DNA of 64,000 nt from Chitinophaga sancti (lineage in GTDB: Bacteria > Bacteroidota > Bacteroidia > Chitinophagales > Chitinophagaceae). Position 1 is the stretch's first letter. Each line of letters opens with the position of its first letter. Shown here piece after piece: positions 43,417 to 53,401 of the stretch. Location: positions 620,001 to 684,000 of the forward strand of contig NZ_CP139247.1 in NCBI RefSeq assembly GCF_034087045.1, in the 5' to 3' direction. The notes under the pieces are model-generated. The model made no database searches and was not told the DNA's origin. It saw only the letters and a list, made by a program, of their open reading frames with translations. Position numbers and translations under genes: made by a program.

Positions 43417-45918
43417 GTGTATAACGCAGAAAGTATCAGCAAGGTGCTGAAAGGTGAGCTATTACAGCAAACAGGTAACCCGGAGATTGAACATATTCTG
43501 TTGGATAGCCGGAAGGTGATATATCCGGCCACCTCTGTTTTCATTCCGTTGGTAAGTCCCCGCAGGAACGCTCATCAATATATAAAAGAATTGTACGAAA
43601 AGGGTGTCAGCAACTTCATTGTAAGTGAGCCACCAGACCTGATCCAGTTTCCAACGGCTACCTTTATATTGGTAAAAGATACAATGAATGCGCTGCACGC
43701 TTTGGTAGCGTATCACAGACAGCAATTTCATATTCCTGTGATCGGTATAACCGGTAGCAATGGTAAAACCATCGTAAAAGAGTGGTTGTATCAGCTGCTG
43801 GAAAAAGATTACAACATTATACGTAGTCCCAAAAGCTACAACTCACAGATAGGGGTCCCTCTTTCTGTATGGCAAATGAAACCTGAGCACCAGCTGGCCA
43901 TCTTCGAAGCCGGCATCTCCCAACCCGGAGAAATGGAGCACCTGGAAAAGATCATCCGTCCTAACATTGGCATTTTTACTAACATCGGCGAAGCGCATAA
44001 CGAAGGCTTCCTGAACATTCGCCAAAAGATCAACGAAAAGCTGGTATTGTTTTCCAAGAGCGAGCTGCTCATTTACTGCAAGGATTACCTCGCATTGAAT
44101 GAATGTGTCAACCAGTTTCACAACCTGGTGGGCAAGAAGGAAAACCAGGAGGGCTTACAACTTTGTACCTGGTCGCGCAAAACGGATGCTGACCTTAGGG
44201 TGATCAATGTGGAAAAGAACGGTACCCACTCTCACATCGAGGCCCTGCATAAAGGGGAGTCGCTGAATATTACCATTCCTTTTGTAGATGAGGGTTCTAT
44301 TGAGAACGCGATTCACTGCTGGGTATTGATGCTACACCTGAAGATCTCTCCGGAATTGATCCAGCAGCGTATGGATCAGTTGGGTAATATCGCTATGCGA
44401 CTAGAGCTGAAACAGGGTATCAACAACTGCTCTGTGATCAACGACAGTTACAATTCAGATTTAGGTTCTCTCAATATAGCGCTGGATTTTCTGCAACAGC
44501 AGCAACAGCACCCTACCCGTACCGTGATACTCAGCGATATTCTGCAAAGCGGCAAGAGCGATGCTTCTCTTTATGAAGAAGTAGCCAGCCTGATGCAACA
44601 AAAGAAGATCGACAAAGTGATTGGTATTGGTAAAAACATCTTCCGTGAAAAGAAGTGTTTCCAGCAGGTAGAGGGATTGAAGAGTACTTTCTTCCTCACT
44701 ACAGAAGAGTTTATCCAGCAGTTTAACCAGCAGGATTTTCAGCATGAGACCATCCTGTTGAAAGGTGCACGTGTATTTGAGTTTGAGCGGATAGGCAAAT
44801 TGCTGGAACAAAAAGTACATCAGACCATTCTTGAAATCAATCTGAGCTCAGTATCTCATAATATCAAACAATACCAGGCATTGCTGAAACCCGCTACCAA
44901 ACTGATGGCGATGGTCAAAGCATTTTCTTATGGTAGTGGAAGTTTTGAGATTGCAAATCTATTGCAGTTCCATGGCGTAGATTACCTCGCCGTTGCGTAT
45001 GCTGATGAAGGTGTTGAATTAAGACGGACAGGTATAACCATGCCGATCATGGTCATGAACCCCGAACCCAGTTCATTTGATGCGATCCTGCAGTGGAACC
45101 TTGAACCCGAGATCTACTCCCTGCATTTGTTACAGCAGTTTGAAGAAGAAGTTCAGATAGCAGGCAAGACCGGATTTCCGGTACATATTAAACTAGATAC
45201 GGGCATGCACAGGCTTGGATTTGAGCGGAAAGACATTCCCGAGCTGGCTACTATGCTGACAGATAATAATTACCTTACAGTTAAATCTATCTTTAGTCAC
45301 CTGGCAGGTAGTGAAGATCCGGCACTGGATGACCTGACCAAACTACAGGGTAAGCATTTCTATGAAATGAGCTACGAGTTGCAAAAGGCGCTCGGCTATG
45401 CGGTGATCAGGCATATTTCGAACAGTGCGGCCATCCTCCGTCACCCTGATTTACAACTGGATATGGTGCGGTTAGGTATCGGGATGTATGGAATAGATAG
45501 CAGTGAGCAAATGCAGGCACAACTGAAACCGGTAAGCACACTGAAAACCACCGTTTCGCAGGTAAAACACCTGAATAACGGGGATTTTGTGGGTTATGGT
45601 GCAAAGTGGAAGGCAAAAGGTCCGGCTGTAACAGCTACTGTTAGAATCGGTTATGCTGATGGGTATCCCCGCCGCCTTAGCAATGGTGTAGGCAAGATGC
45701 TGATCAGGGGGCAACTGGCCCCGGTAGTGGGTGTGGTAGCGATGGATATGCTGATGCTGGATGTAACCCACATTCCGGATATTGCAGAAGGAGATGAAGT
45801 AATAGTATTTGGCGAATCCTTACCTGTACAGCAATTGGCGGCCTGGGCAGGTACTATACCTTATGAAATATTAACAGGAATTTCGCAGCGTGTGAAGCGG
45901 GTATATTTCCAGGAATAA
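43417..45918 (+). CDS. MurF-alanine racemase fusion
   Basis: A bifunctional cell-wall enzyme (833 aa). Residues ~1-450 form the MurF half: P-loop GITGSNGKTIVKEW near residue 110, EAGISQPGEMEHLEKI, FTNIGEAHNEGF, INEKLVLF (carbamylated-Lys region) and INDSYNSDLGSLNIALDF near 345. Residues ~465-833 form the racemase half: PLP lysine in LMAMVKAFSYGSGS near 490, KLDTGMHRLGFE and GYADGYPRRLSNG near 750. It makes D-Ala and joins D-Ala-D-Ala to the precursor. Bacteroidota commonly carry this fusion. The start is GTG at 43417. A second, stand-alone MurF lies 6 kb upstream. Confidence 0.93.
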   Translation: MYNAESISKVLKGELLQQTGNPEIEHILLDSRKVIYPATSVFIPLVSPRRNAHQYIKELYEKGVSNFIVSEPPDLIQFPTATFILVKDTMNALHALVAYHRQQFHIPVIGITGSNGKTIVKEWLYQLLEKDYNIIRSPKSYNSQIGVPLSVWQMKPEHQLAIFEAGISQPGEMEHLEKIIRPNIGIFTNIGEAHNEGFLNIRQKINEKLVLFSKSELLIYCKDYLALNECVNQFHNLVGKKENQEGLQLCTWSRKTDADLRVINVEKNGTHSHIEALHKGESLNITIPFVDEGSIENAIHCWVLMLHLKISPELIQQRMDQLGNIAMRLELKQGINNCSVINDSYNSDLGSLNIALDFLQQQQQHPTRTVILSDILQSGKSDASLYEEVASLMQQKKIDKVIGIGKNIFREKKCFQQVEGLKSTFFLTTEEFIQQFNQQDFQHETILLKGARVFEFERIGKLLEQKVHQTILEINLSSVSHNIKQYQALLKPATKLMAMVKAFSYGSGSFEIANLLQFHGVDYLAVAYADEGVELRRTGITMPIMVMNPEPSSFDAILQWNLEPEIYSLHLLQQFEEEVQIAGKTGFPVHIKLDTGMHRLGFERKDIPELATMLTDNNYLTVKSIFSHLAGSEDPALDDLTKLQGKHFYEMSYELQKALGYAVIRHISNSAAILRHPDLQLDMVRLGIGMYGIDSSEQMQAQLKPVSTLKTTVSQVKHLNNGDFVGYGAKWKAKGPAVTATVRIGYADGYPRRLSNGVGKMLIRGQLAPVVGVVAMDMLMLDVTHIPDIAEGDEVIVFGESLPVQQLAAWAGTIPYEILTGISQRVKRVYFQE

Positions 45919-45971
45919 TTGGAAATTCCGATTTTGCACATTATTATTAATTTTGATAAAAATTATACCCT

Positions 45972-46628
45972 TTGAAATATCGTCACGTAATATTGATTGT
46001 AGTACTGGTACTGGTAGTAGATCAGGCATTAAAAGTGTGGATCAAAACCCATATGAACTTCTCTGATGAGATCATCATCTTCCCTAACTGGTTTAGGATT
46101 CATTTCATTGAAAACGATGGAATGGCCTACGGTATGAAGTTCGGTGGTGATTTTGGAAAAATAATCCTCACGCTGTTCCGCTTATTTGCGGTAATAATTG
46201 GTTTCAGATATATGAAGAAACTGGTGAAGCAGGATTACAGTAGAGGTTTGTTAATTTGTGGTTCATTGATCCTGGCTGGTGCCGCTGGTAACCTGATAGA
46301 CAGTCTGTTTTACGGAATGATATTCTCTTCTTCCAATTATGCAGATGTAGCACAGTTCCTGCCTCCAGGTGGTGGATATGGCACTTTCCTGCATGGAAAT
46401 GTGGTGGATATGCTGTACTTCCCGATTTTGAGGGGGCATTTCCCAACCTGGTTCCCGATCAATGCCGGTGAGTCTTTTGTGTTCTTCAGACCTATTTTCA
46501 ATGTGGCGGATGCTGCAATTTCAGTAGGTGTGATCACGATACTGGTGTTCCAGAAAAAGTTTTTTGCCAGGCACCATGAGAAGGAGAGAGAGCAAAGAGA
46601 GAGAGAGCAGGTAGCGGTGAGTAAATAA
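45972..46628 (+). CDS. lspA: Lipoprotein signal peptidase LspA
   Basis: A 218-aa signal peptidase II with four hydrophobic helices. The catalytic Asp pair is visible: GNLIDSLFYGMI (near residue 98) and FRPIFNVADAAISVGV (FNVADAxI motif, near 178). It cleaves signal peptides from prolipoproteins after lipidation; many predicted lipoproteins are in this window. The open frame starts with TTG (KYRHVILIVVLVLVVDQALKVW follows); no ATG fits better, so a TTG start is accepted. It lies 53 bp after murF-alr and may be cotranscribed with it. A basic C-terminal tail (EKEREQREREQ) is unusual. Confidence 0.93.
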   Translation: MKYRHVILIVVLVLVVDQALKVWIKTHMNFSDEIIIFPNWFRIHFIENDGMAYGMKFGGDFGKIILTLFRLFAVIIGFRYMKKLVKQDYSRGLLICGSLILAGAAGNLIDSLFYGMIFSSSNYADVAQFLPPGGGYGTFLHGNVVDMLYFPILRGHFPTWFPINAGESFVFFRPIFNVADAAISVGVITILVFQKKFFARHHEKEREQREREQVAVSK

Positions 46629-46654
46629 GAGTATCGAATGACTACTATAAAGTC

Positions 46655-46687
46655 AAAGCTCCTGTCTTATGGCAGGGGCTTTTTTTA
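46655..46687 (+). terminator. Terminator after lspA
   Basis: AAAGCTCCTGtC / GgCAGGGGCTTT stem with T7 run. Confidence 0.85.
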
Positions 46688-46754
46688 TGCCTTGCGGTAG
46701 CAGGGACTTGTCTTGTGTTTAACCCCTTCCTCTCATCAAATTTTAACAATAAAT

Positions 46755-46785
46755 TTTGAAATGCTGAATCCCCTTACTACATTTG
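46755..46785 (+). promoter_or_regulatory. Bacteroidota-type promoter of the TonB receptor gene
   Basis: TTTG at 46755-46758 and TACATTTG at 46778-46785, spacer 19 bp: a full match to the Bacteroidota -33/-7 consensus. The receptor ATG at 46905 would leave a 5' UTR of about 115 nt. Confidence 0.65.
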
Positions 46786-46904
46786 TCCACAAATTCTATA
46801 GACTAATAGACTTAACGAAAGAAAAGTAAGCTAAATCGCTGATTTGTAACTCACTATACATATTCACTTTGGCCGAATACTTTTTACTAATACATATAAA
46901 TTAT

Positions 46905-49778
46905 ATGCAAAACACCAGACGCCCCGTACGTATAATCTACCTGTGGCTCCTGACCATTCTCCTGCCGCTGTTTGCGCAGGCACAACTTAACGGCTCCTAC
47001 ATCATTTCCGGTAAGATCACCGGAGATAGCAAGGACCCCCTGGCAGGTGCTTCTGTACAGATTAAGGGTACCTCCTTTGGCGCCATTACAGACAGTGCAG
47101 GTACTTTTCACCTGACTGCAAACACTAAATTCCCATTCAAATTAGTGGTCCGTCTCATTGGCTATCAACCGCAGGAATTCGATGTAAAGAACAGTGATAG
47201 CCGTTTACAGATACAGCTGGTAACACAGAACCTGCTTGTGAACGAAGTGGTAGTATCCGCTTCCCGTCAGCAGGAAAAACTGATGCGGTCACCGGTGGCG
47301 ATTGAAAAACTGGATGTAAAAGCGTTGAAAGAAACACCGGCTGCCTCTTTCTATGATGCCATCGGCAACCTGAAAGGGGTGCAGATGACCACGGCAGGTT
47401 TGACCTTTAAGGTATTCAACACCCGTGGTTTCAATGTGCCGAACAACTTCCGTTTTATGCAGCTGGTAGATGGTGTGGATAACCAGGCTGCTACCCTTGG
47501 TGTACCACTGGGTAACGCCATCGGCCCTACCGAACTGGATATCCAGAGCATTGAGGTAACTCCCGGCGCCTCTTCTGCCTTGTATGGTATGAACGCCATC
47601 AACGGGATGTCTAACCTGCTTACCAGGAACCCTTTCCAATACCAGGGTATCAGCGTGTATCAGAAAATCGGTGCCAACCACTTCGATGGCAGTGGTGGTT
47701 CTCCAAAGGCGCTGACTGAAACTTCTGTAAGATATGCCCAGGCTTTCAATGACAAATTTGCCTTCAAGATCAACTTCTCTTATATGCAGGGTACTGACTG
47801 GTATGCGGATAGTCACAATGACTTCAATCCCGGTACCAAGGCGAACCCTGACTTCCCTACACTCGTAGGTGCAAATAACGTGGCCAACGATGCATGGAAT
47901 AAATATGCTGACCAGAGTACTTTCCCCATCACTGATAAAAATGGTAAGTCTTACAACGTAAGCCGTACCGGATATTGGGAAAAGGACCTTGTAGGTGATT
48001 ACACCGTACGTAACCTGAAATTTGATGGAGGTCTTTATTATAAGATCAGACCTAAACTGCAGATCTCCTATAACTACCGTATTGGTCAGATGGATGGATT
48101 CTTCCAGCGTGGTAACCGTATTGGTTTGAAAAACGTGGTAGTACAAAACCATAAAGTCGAGTTACAGGGAGAGGATTTCACCATCCGTTCTTATATGTCA
48201 CTCGAGAATACCGGTGACTCTTATAATATGAATCCGCTGGCGGATAACCTGGAAAAGTCTTTCAAAACCGACAAGGTTTGGCAGGCAGACTATACCACGG
48301 CCCTGAACTCTGCACTGGATGCGGGTAGCGATATCGCTGCTGCTCATCGTGCAGCACGTGCTGCTGCTGATAATGGCAGGTGGACACCGGGTACAGCGGC
48401 TTTTGACAAACAGGTGAAGTTGATCAAGAGCATCAATGACTGGGATATTTACCCTACTTCCAAAGACTCTACAAACAAGAGTGGTGGTGCTGCATTGTTG
48501 CAGATGAGCCATTTCTATCATGGAGAGGGTACCTGGAACCTGCGTAAATATGTACACTTTGCGGATGTACTGGTAGGTGCGGATTATCGTACTTACGAGA
48601 TCATTCCGGATGGTAACAACTTTGTGGATTTCACAAAAGCATTGGCTGACCGGAATACACCGGGGGGTAAACACATCTGGTATGGTAAAGCAGGTGGGTT
48701 TGTACAGGCAGGTAAAACCTTCTTCCATGATCAGCTGAAACTGACAGCATCATTGAGGTATGATAAGAGTCAGCAGTTCGATGGTAAGTTCAACCCTCGT
48801 ATTGCGGCGGTGTATACCACGCCTAATCAACGTCATAACTTCAGGGCCAGCTGGCAGAATGGGTTTAGGTTCCCTTCTCTGTTTGAAGCGTATTCTTTCG
48901 TGAATAACGGTGGGGTGCGTCGTGTAGGTGGTCTGGCATTTATAGAAGAAGGACTGGGGTATTTTAAAAATTCCTTCCTGACCAGCAGTGCGACGGCATA
49001 TACAACAGCGGTGAATAAGATCACCAATGCAGATGCAACGGTGACAAGGGCGGAGGCAGAGCAGCAAAGTGCAGGCGTACTGAAAGTGGCGAACCTGGAC
49101 CCGATTGTGCCAGAGCAGATCCATTCATTTGAAGCTGGGTATAAGAGTGTGTTGTTTGATAATAAAGTTTTTATTGATGTAGATGGGTATTTCAACAGTT
49201 ACAAGCACTTTATCGGACAGGTAGAAGTGGCCGTTCCCAAGACGGGTAGTGTGAATGACCTGACCCAGTCAGTACTGGATCAGATGTATGATAAGCAATA
49301 CCAGAACAGGTACAGGGTGTGGACGAATAGTAAGTCGACCGTACAGAACTATGGGTTTGCACTGGGTGTGACTTACAACTTTGAGAAGGGATATACCCTT
49401 AGTGGCAACCTGAATTATAATACCCTGACACAGGATAAGACGAAGGATGATGCGTTGATTCCTGGATTTAATACGCCGAAGTACTTTTCGAATGTGAGTT
49501 TTGGTAACAGGCAGGTGTTTAAGAATGTAGGGTTCAATGTGGTATGGCACTGGCAGGATACTTTCTACTGGCAGAATCTGTTTGGAAATGGTGATGTGCC
49601 GGCTTATAGCACGGTGGATGCGCAGGTAACTTACGGATTGCCAAAAATTCATACTTCCGTGAAAGTGGGTGGATCGAATATATTCAATACGGCTTACTTC
49701 CAGTATGTGGGAGGGCCTACGATAAAGGGGTTGTATTATGTGGCGATTACGTATGATTTGCCTTTTGCAAAGAAATAA
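46905..49778 (+). CDS. TonB-dependent outer-membrane receptor
   Basis: A 957-aa receptor. Signal peptide (residues 1-25, PLFAQAQL), then a carboxypeptidase-regulatory-like domain (SGKITGDSKDPLAGASVQIKGTSF), the plug domain (TSAVEKLD... and PGASSALYGMNAINGMSNLLTRNP near 225) and a long beta-barrel. Plug sequences EVVVSASRQQEKL and NNFRFMQLVDGVDNQAATLG are typical. It has no SusD partner, so it is more likely an iron-chelate, vitamin or small-molecule receptor than a SusCD glycan importer. A TonB-box-like stretch is not obvious. The start is the ATG at 46905; codons upstream encode a poor signal. A consensus promoter lies ~120 bp before it. Confidence 0.93.
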   Translation: MQNTRRPVRIIYLWLLTILLPLFAQAQLNGSYIISGKITGDSKDPLAGASVQIKGTSFGAITDSAGTFHLTANTKFPFKLVVRLIGYQPQEFDVKNSDSRLQIQLVTQNLLVNEVVVSASRQQEKLMRSPVAIEKLDVKALKETPAASFYDAIGNLKGVQMTTAGLTFKVFNTRGFNVPNNFRFMQLVDGVDNQAATLGVPLGNAIGPTELDIQSIEVTPGASSALYGMNAINGMSNLLTRNPFQYQGISVYQKIGANHFDGSGGSPKALTETSVRYAQAFNDKFAFKINFSYMQGTDWYADSHNDFNPGTKANPDFPTLVGANNVANDAWNKYADQSTFPITDKNGKSYNVSRTGYWEKDLVGDYTVRNLKFDGGLYYKIRPKLQISYNYRIGQMDGFFQRGNRIGLKNVVVQNHKVELQGEDFTIRSYMSLENTGDSYNMNPLADNLEKSFKTDKVWQADYTTALNSALDAGSDIAAAHRAARAAADNGRWTPGTAAFDKQVKLIKSINDWDIYPTSKDSTNKSGGAALLQMSHFYHGEGTWNLRKYVHFADVLVGADYRTYEIIPDGNNFVDFTKALADRNTPGGKHIWYGKAGGFVQAGKTFFHDQLKLTASLRYDKSQQFDGKFNPRIAAVYTTPNQRHNFRASWQNGFRFPSLFEAYSFVNNGGVRRVGGLAFIEEGLGYFKNSFLTSSATAYTTAVNKITNADATVTRAEAEQQSAGVLKVANLDPIVPEQIHSFEAGYKSVLFDNKVFIDVDGYFNSYKHFIGQVEVAVPKTGSVNDLTQSVLDQMYDKQYQNRYRVWTNSKSTVQNYGFALGVTYNFEKGYTLSGNLNYNTLTQDKTKDDALIPGFNTPKYFSNVSFGNRQVFKNVGFNVVWHWQDTFYWQNLFGNGDVPAYSTVDAQVTYGLPKIHTSVKVGGSNIFNTAYFQYVGGPTIKGLYYVAITYDLPFAKK

Positions 49779-49921
49779 AGGGCTTTGTACTTTGGGGGAG
49801 GTGGGTTAAACTTTCCTTATTTTTCTCTTTCTAATAACTTTTTAAGGTTGCCTGCTTGGATAAACCGTTTATTCACCCTACCTTAGTCTATCATATCTAT
49901 AGACTAAATAACAAAGAAATA

Positions 49922-50896
49922 ATGTCGCATAACGAGGAGATAGAGCAAATAGAGAATCAAGTGGCCAGTCCTGAACGCCAGGAGGTCCTTATTGACCTTG
50001 TCAATGATGACAACCAGAAGAAGCCAGCTTTATGGCTATTGATAGGTCTCATTGGGTTGGCGGTACTGGTAGGGGCAGGGATATTATATTATTTTAATAC
50101 CTCCGAAGCTACGCACACCCGTATCTACGACTTTACTGCGTCTCTGTTCACGAGGGAAGTGTTGTTCTACATCTGTGTAGGATTGGCTGCTCAGATGGTG
50201 GATGGTGCGTTGGGTATGGCTTATGGTGCTACATCAACTTCTTTGTTGTTGGGTTTGGGTATTCCTCCGGCTATTGCCAGTGCGAGTGTGCATGTGGCGG
50301 AGGTGTTTACTACAGGGGCTTCCGGTATTTCACACTTCCGTTTTGGGAATGTAAATAAGAAGCTGTTTATGGGCCTTTTGATACCAGGTGTGATTGGTGC
50401 TATAACAGGTGCGTTTTTATTGTCTAAGGTGATTGATGGGGATGTGATCAAGCCATACATGAGTGCATATTTGTTGATCTTAGGTCTTGTTGTGCTTCGC
50501 AAAGCATTTCAGAAAAAGAAGGTAAAGAGCAAAACGAAGCGACTGGGGTTGCTGGCATTGTTTGGCGGTTTTATGGATGCCATTGGCGGTGGCGGATGGG
50601 GTCCGGTTGTGACTTCAACCTTGCTGAGTAAAGGTCGTTCGGCTCATTATACGATTGGATCTGTGAATGCTGCGGAGTTCTTTATTTCACTGGCTGGTGC
50701 GAGTACGTTTTTGTTATTTGGCGCTATTACTGGCTGGCCGGTGATTATAGGGTTGATTATTGGTGGGGTGATTGCTTCTCCTTTTGCAGCGCTGCTGGTG
50801 AGGAAGATTAAGCGGAAGCCGCTAATGATTATGGTGGGGATATTGATTATCCTGACTAGTTTACGGACTATTATTATGGCATCATTGCATCATTAA
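49922..50896 (+). CDS. TSUP-family (TauE/SafE) permease
   Basis: A 324-aa integral membrane protein. After a charged N-terminal tail (HNEEIEQIENQV) there are about eight helices in two repeats. Family-typical stretches are QMVDGALGMAYGATSTSLLLGLGIPPAIASASVHVAEVFTTGASGISHFRFGNV and GGFMDAIGGGGWGPVVTSTLL. TSUP proteins export sulfite, sulfoacetate or related anions, or import sulfur compounds. The start is the ATG at 49922, rather than a TTG 66 bp upstream. It follows the TonB receptor on the same strand but with a ~140-bp gap. Confidence 0.92.
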   Translation: MSHNEEIEQIENQVASPERQEVLIDLVNDDNQKKPALWLLIGLIGLAVLVGAGILYYFNTSEATHTRIYDFTASLFTREVLFYICVGLAAQMVDGALGMAYGATSTSLLLGLGIPPAIASASVHVAEVFTTGASGISHFRFGNVNKKLFMGLLIPGVIGAITGAFLLSKVIDGDVIKPYMSAYLLILGLVVLRKAFQKKKVKSKTKRLGLLALFGGFMDAIGGGGWGPVVTSTLLSKGRSAHYTIGSVNAAEFFISLAGASTFLLFGAITGWPVIIGLIIGGVIASPFAALLVRKIKRKPLMIMVGILIILTSLRTIIMASLHH

Positions 50897-50930
50897 TATT
50901 ATTTAATATTCATTATAAGTCATAATAAGA

Positions 50931-50963
50931 AAAAGGTGTTGTAAAATTTACAACACCTTTTTT
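50931..50963 (+). terminator. Terminator after the TSUP permease
   Basis: AAAAAGGTGTTGTAAA / TTTACAACACCTTTTT stem with T7 run. Confidence 0.9.
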
Positions 50964-50990
50964 TATGTAGATTATTTGAGTTTTGGAGGG

Positions 50991-51295
50991 GATGATCTGA
51001 TCTCTTTATGAAGATTATTTAATCTCTTTATGAAGATGATCTGATCTCTTCATACAGATTATTTAATCTCTTTGTGCAGATGATCTGATCTCTTCATACA
51101 GATTATTTAATCTCTTTGTGAAGATGATCTGATCTCTTCATACAGATTATTTAATCTCTTTGTGCAGACGATCTGATCTCTTTATACAGATTATTTAATC
51201 TCTTTGAGCAGACGATATAATCTCTTTATGCAGATTATTAATCTATTTGTGCTGACGAATGATCTCTTTATACAGATTACTAAATCTCTCCGACC
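50991..51295. repeat. Tandem array of 22-bp units alternating in an A/B pattern
   Basis: Fourteen head-to-tail units of 22 bp (two are 21 bp). Odd units follow GATGATCTGATCTCTTCATA, even units GATTATTTAATCTCTTTGTG, so the real period is 44 bp. Each carries an AGAT-N6-ATCT dyad. It occupies the gap between TSUP and fumC and its last unit runs over the fumC stop (fumC ends at 51280), so 16 bp of coding sequence are repeat-derived. Not coding, because 22 and 44 are not multiples of 3. Confidence 0.85.
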
Positions 51296-52677
51296 ATATC
51301 AATTGGGTTTACCCACGCATCAAATTCCTCTGGTTTTACATATCCCAGTTTCACCGCCATTTCCTTCAGGGTAGTCCCTTCTTTATGTGCTTTCTGCGCA
51401 ATCTCAGCCGCTTTGTAGTAACCGATCTTCGTATTCAGTGCAGTTACCAGCATCAGTGAGTTGTCCACATGCTTCTTGATATTTGCTTCGATTGGTTCCA
51501 GACCTGTCGCACATTTATCATTGAAGCTTACACAACCATCGCCTATCAGGCGTGCAGAGTGCAGGAAGTTGTAGATCATTACAGGCTTGAACACGTTTAG
51601 TTCAAAGTGACCGGTAGCACCACCAATGTTGATCGCTACGTCATTACCCATTACCTGTGCAGCGATCATCGTGAGGGCTTCACACTGTGTAGGGTTTACT
51701 TTACCTGGCATGATAGAAGAACCTGGTTCATTGTCAGGAATGTGGAGTTCACCGATACCGGAGCGTGGGCCGGAGCTGAGCATACGAATATCGTTTGCGA
51801 TCTTCATCAGGCTCACTGCTACAGTTTTGAGGGCGCCATGTGCCTCTACGATTGCATCGTGGGCTGCCAGGGCTTCAAATTTGTTTTCAGCTGTGATGAA
51901 AGGCAGGCCGGTGAGGTTCGCGATGTGTTTCGCTACATTCTCAGAATAACCTTTAGGGGTATTGATACCAGTACCTACGGCAGTACCACCCAACGCAAGT
52001 TCGCTCAGGTGAGCGAGCGTATTGTTGATGGCTCTCAGACCATGGTCCAGCTGAGATACATAACCACTAATTTCCTGACCCAGGGTAAGTGGAGTCGCAT
52101 CCATAAAGTGGGTACGGCCTATTTTCACCACGTGCTTGAAGGCTTCGGCCTTTTCAGCCAGGGTAGCGCGAAGCTTTTTGATGCCTGGGATGGTTACCTC
52201 GATCAGCATTTTGTAAGCCGCGATGTGCATAGCAGTTGGGAAAGTATCGTTGGATGACTGTGATTTGTTCACATCATCATTCGGGTGTATCGCTTTATCT
52301 TTATCAGTGAGTTTACCACCATTGTTTACATGGGCACGGTAAGCGATCACTTCATTTACGTTCATGTTGGACTGGGTACCTGAACCTGTCTGCCAAACTA
52401 CCAGTGGGAACTGGTCGTCCAGTTTGCCAGCGAGAATTTCATCGCAGGCGTTGCCGATCAGCGTGGCCTTTTCCTGGGAGAGAACGCCAGCATCCAGATT
52501 GGTGAGTGCCGCTGCTTTTTTGAGGTAAGCAAATGCCTGAATGATTTCTTTAGGCATTTTGTTAATATCCTGTGCTATCCTGAAATTGTCGATAGAACGT
52601 TGGGTTTGAGCACCATAATATGCATCAACTGGTACCTGAACTTCGCCCATCGTGTCCTTCTCTATTCTATATTCCAT
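51280..52677 (-). CDS. fumC: Class II fumarate hydratase
   Basis: A 465-aa fumarase of the oxygen-stable class II type. The superfamily signature [15 protein letters not shown] is near residue 318. Other active-site blocks are [17 protein letters not shown] near 98, [16 protein letters not shown] near 186, and HNSLML-like [21 protein letters not shown] near the C-terminus. It interconverts fumarate and malate in the TCA cycle. Its 3' end (stop and the last few codons) lies inside the 22-bp tandem array, and upstream of its promoter word (TACGTTTG, 52699-52706 on the minus strand) lies the second repeat block. Confidence 0.96.
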   Translation of the reverse strand: MEYRIEKDTMGEVQVPVDAYYGAQTQRSIDNFRIAQDINKMPKEIIQAFAYLKKAAALTNLDAGVLSQEKATLIGNACDEILAGKLDDQFPLVVWQTGSGTQSNMNVNEVIAYRAHVNNGGKLTDKDKAIHPNDDVNKSQSSNDTFPTAMHIAAYKMLIEVTIPGIKKLRATLAEKAEAFKHVVKIGRTHFMDATPLTLGQEISGYVSQLDHGLRAINNTLAHLSELALGGTAVGTGINTPKGYSENVAKHIANLTGLPFITAENKFEALAAHDAIVEAHGALKTVAVSLMKIANDIRMLSSGPRSGIGELHIPDNEPGSSIMPGKVNPTQCEALTMIAAQVMGNDVAINIGGATGHFELNVFKPVMIYNFLHSARLIGDGCVSFNDKCATGLEPIEANIKKHVDNSLMLVTALNTKIGYYKAAEIAQKAHKEGTTLKEMAVKLGYVKPEEFDAWVNPIDMVGEI

Positions 52678-52739
52678 AATGCTTTATTTTTTGCGGTACA
52701 AACGTACTAAATGTCAGTAAAAAAAATGGCTTGTACAGG

Positions 52740-53385
52740 CAGGATTTTGGGGAATGAATGAAAATGAGGCCATATGGGGCCGTGGGCAATGGATGGCCTG
52801 TACAAGCGCACTCTGGGGACAATGGATGTTAGGTATAGGATAGGGATAAAAAACTTAAGGGTAAATGGACGAAAAAGCCTTTGCAGACCTGATACCTTGG
52901 GGACGAATGGACGAAAACAGGTTAATGGATGACCAGACCGGTATAAATTCATTACGACCGAATGGATGAACCAGGTCAATTAATAGCCCCTTTCAATCAC
53001 AAGACCAATGGAGATAGAGATAAATGGACGAAATCAGGTTAATGGATGACCAGACCGGCATAAATTCATTACGACCGAATGGATGAACCGAGTAATTAAG
53101 CCCCTTTCAATCACAAGACCATTGGAGATAGAGATAAATGGACGAAATCAGGTTAATGGATGACCAGACCGGCATAAATTCATTACGACCGAATGGATGA
53201 ACCAGAGTAATTAAGCCCCTTTCAATCACAAGACCATTGGAGATAAATGGACGAAATCAGGTTAATGGATGACCAGACCGGCATAAATTCATTACGACCG
53301 AATGGATGAACCAGATTAATTAAACCCCTTTCAATCACAAGACAATTGGAGATAAATGGACAAAAACAGGTTAATGGATGGCCAG
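52740..53385. repeat. Intergenic repeat block with ~109-117-bp tandem units
   Basis: Four to five imperfect tandem copies of a unit containing TTAATGGATGACCAGACCGG and CGAATGGATGAAC words; the word TTAATGG starts at 52922, 53039, 53153, 53262 and 53371, so periods are 117, 114, 109 and 109 bp. Degenerate versions precede it from about 52740. It leads directly into the modular array that follows. The large gap between fumC and the kinase gene (52678-54068) has no protein-coding gene; minus-strand frames across it are translations of the repeats. Confidence 0.75.
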
Positions 53386-53401
53386 ACCGGCATAAAATTT
53401 C

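Noticed and set aside
47289..48152. Long minus-strand open frame (287 codons) inside the TonB receptor gene
   Set aside because: Antisense shadow of a clear TonB-dependent receptor.
50991..51295. Possible coding repeat protein in the 22-bp array
   Set aside because: Units of 22 bp shift the frame each time and stop codons occur; it also overlaps the fumC stop in the opposite sense.
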